Of a stretch of DNA of 64,000 nt, positions 63,605 to 64,000 are shown piece after piece. The DNA lies in the NCBI RefSeq assembly GCF_014192515.1, contig NZ_JACHYB010000001.1, positions 434,001-498,000 of the forward strand, read 5' to 3'. The notes below the pieces were generated by a model. That model was given only the letters and a program-made list of their open reading frames with translations, made no database searches and was not told the origin of the DNA. The DNA comes from Microbacter margulisiae. Lineage in GTDB: Bacteria; Bacteroidota; Bacteroidia; Bacteroidales; Paludibacteraceae. How positions within the stretch are numbered: position 1 is the stretch's first letter; every line of letters starts with the position of its first letter. Position numbers and translations under genes: made by a program.

Positions 63605-64000
63605 ATGACTGAATATGAGTTGATTACACAAATTCTTTCCGGTAATTTGTCCCTGTATAAGCAAATTGTAGAAACATATCAGGCACAAGTGTTCCGAATA
63701 TGTATCGGCTTTGTTCATCAAAAAGAAGATGCAGATGATTTGACACAAGAAGTTTTCATTCAGGTATATCAATCATTGGAAACATTTAAAGGCGAGTCTT
63801 CCTTTTCTACTTGGTTGTATAGAATTACGATCAATCGGGCATTAAATCACGTCCGGGATCATCAGAAACGATCATTATTTCATAGGTTAGAGTCATGGGT
63901 TGGATTTGATAAAAGCTCATCAGGTTTGGAAGTACAAACTTTTGAAGAAAACCCAGAGCAACAACTTATTAAGCATGAAGAGCGGAATTTAATTGCAAAA
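63605..64000 (+). CDS. ECF sigma factor (RpoE-type), cut by the window end
   Basis: 132 codons are open from the ATG at 63605 to the window end, so the gene is partial. Sigma-70 region 2 is clear: LYKQIVETYQAQVFRICIGF, DADDLTQEVFIQVYQSL, FKGESSFSTWLYRITINRAL. The linker after it is acidic and region 4 begins beyond the edge. TATATTTG at 63573-63580 may be its -7 box. In this phylum such factors are often paired with an anti-sigma factor encoded next, which would lie outside the window. Confidence 0.93.
   Translation, partial: MTEYELITQILSGNLSLYKQIVETYQAQVFRICIGFVHQKEDADDLTQEVFIQVYQSLETFKGESSFSTWLYRITINRALNHVRDHQKRSLFHRLESWVGFDKSSSGLEVQTFEENPEQQLIKHEERNLIAK

Overview
The window is a chromosomal segment of a Bacteroidota bacterium, most likely order Bacteroidales. 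The evidence is a SusC/SusD polysaccharide-utilisation locus with a hybrid two-component regulator, Bacteroidales lipoprotein families (DUF4827, DUF4251), TAnnTTTG-type promoter boxes and few Shine-Dalgarno sequences. The genus was not determined.

Layout. 0-8 kb: a bifunctional proline catabolism enzyme, a complete IS256-family element with an exact 8-bp target duplication, a fibronectin-III protein, a 21-bp tandem-hairpin minisatellite and a PAS/LuxR regulator. 8-22.6 kb: an accessory region in which single genes or gene pairs, all on the + strand, are separated by structured spacers. The genes encode a zinc-ribbon protein, a Shedu-type nuclease, a GxxExxY protein, an FRG-domain protein, two membrane-anchored small proteins, a RelA/SpoT-domain protein and an SDR. 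Most carry a GTT-type core just upstream and a complementary AAC-type core just after the stop, which is the layout of integron cassettes with attC sites. No integrase is in the window. Two spacers are split by later insertions, one by an IS4 element plus an IS1182 element that itself holds another IS4-family IS, the other by a group II intron. Removing the insertions gives spacers of about 100 and 135 bp. The same region holds REP-like repeats with a relic of a REP-associated transposase, and a GxxExxY gene bounded by inverted repeats.

22.6-32.3 kb: scattered metabolic and hypothetical genes, including an orphan C-terminal piece of a contractile-injection-system tape-measure protein, a membrane methyltransferase-like protein, DUF3788, a rhodanese, a TPR protein, an SDR lacking its catalytic Tyr/Lys, a second PAS/LuxR regulator, a cytidylate-kinase-like protein and a DUF169 protein. 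32.3-47.6 kb: an OprB-type porin and a polysaccharide-utilisation locus (hybrid sensor, SusC, SusD, SusE/F-like lipoprotein, GH53 endo-galactanase, GH2 beta-galactosidase) whose enzymes point to beta-1,4-galactan, the side chain of pectin. A 51-codon relic of a second GH53 lies just before the intact one.

47.8-64 kb: mostly housekeeping genes. These are DUF4251, a GNAT acetyltransferase, YjbQ, a CE2-type esterase, MgtC/SapB, 3-methyladenine glycosylase I, a methyltransferase, tRNA-Asn, a folate cyclo-ligase, GDP-L-fucose synthesis (gmd, fcl) beside a GlmM-type phosphohexomutase, a DUF4827 lipoprotein, a large Pls/PosA-type NRPS-like membrane protein, a small helical protein and an ECF sigma factor cut by the window end.
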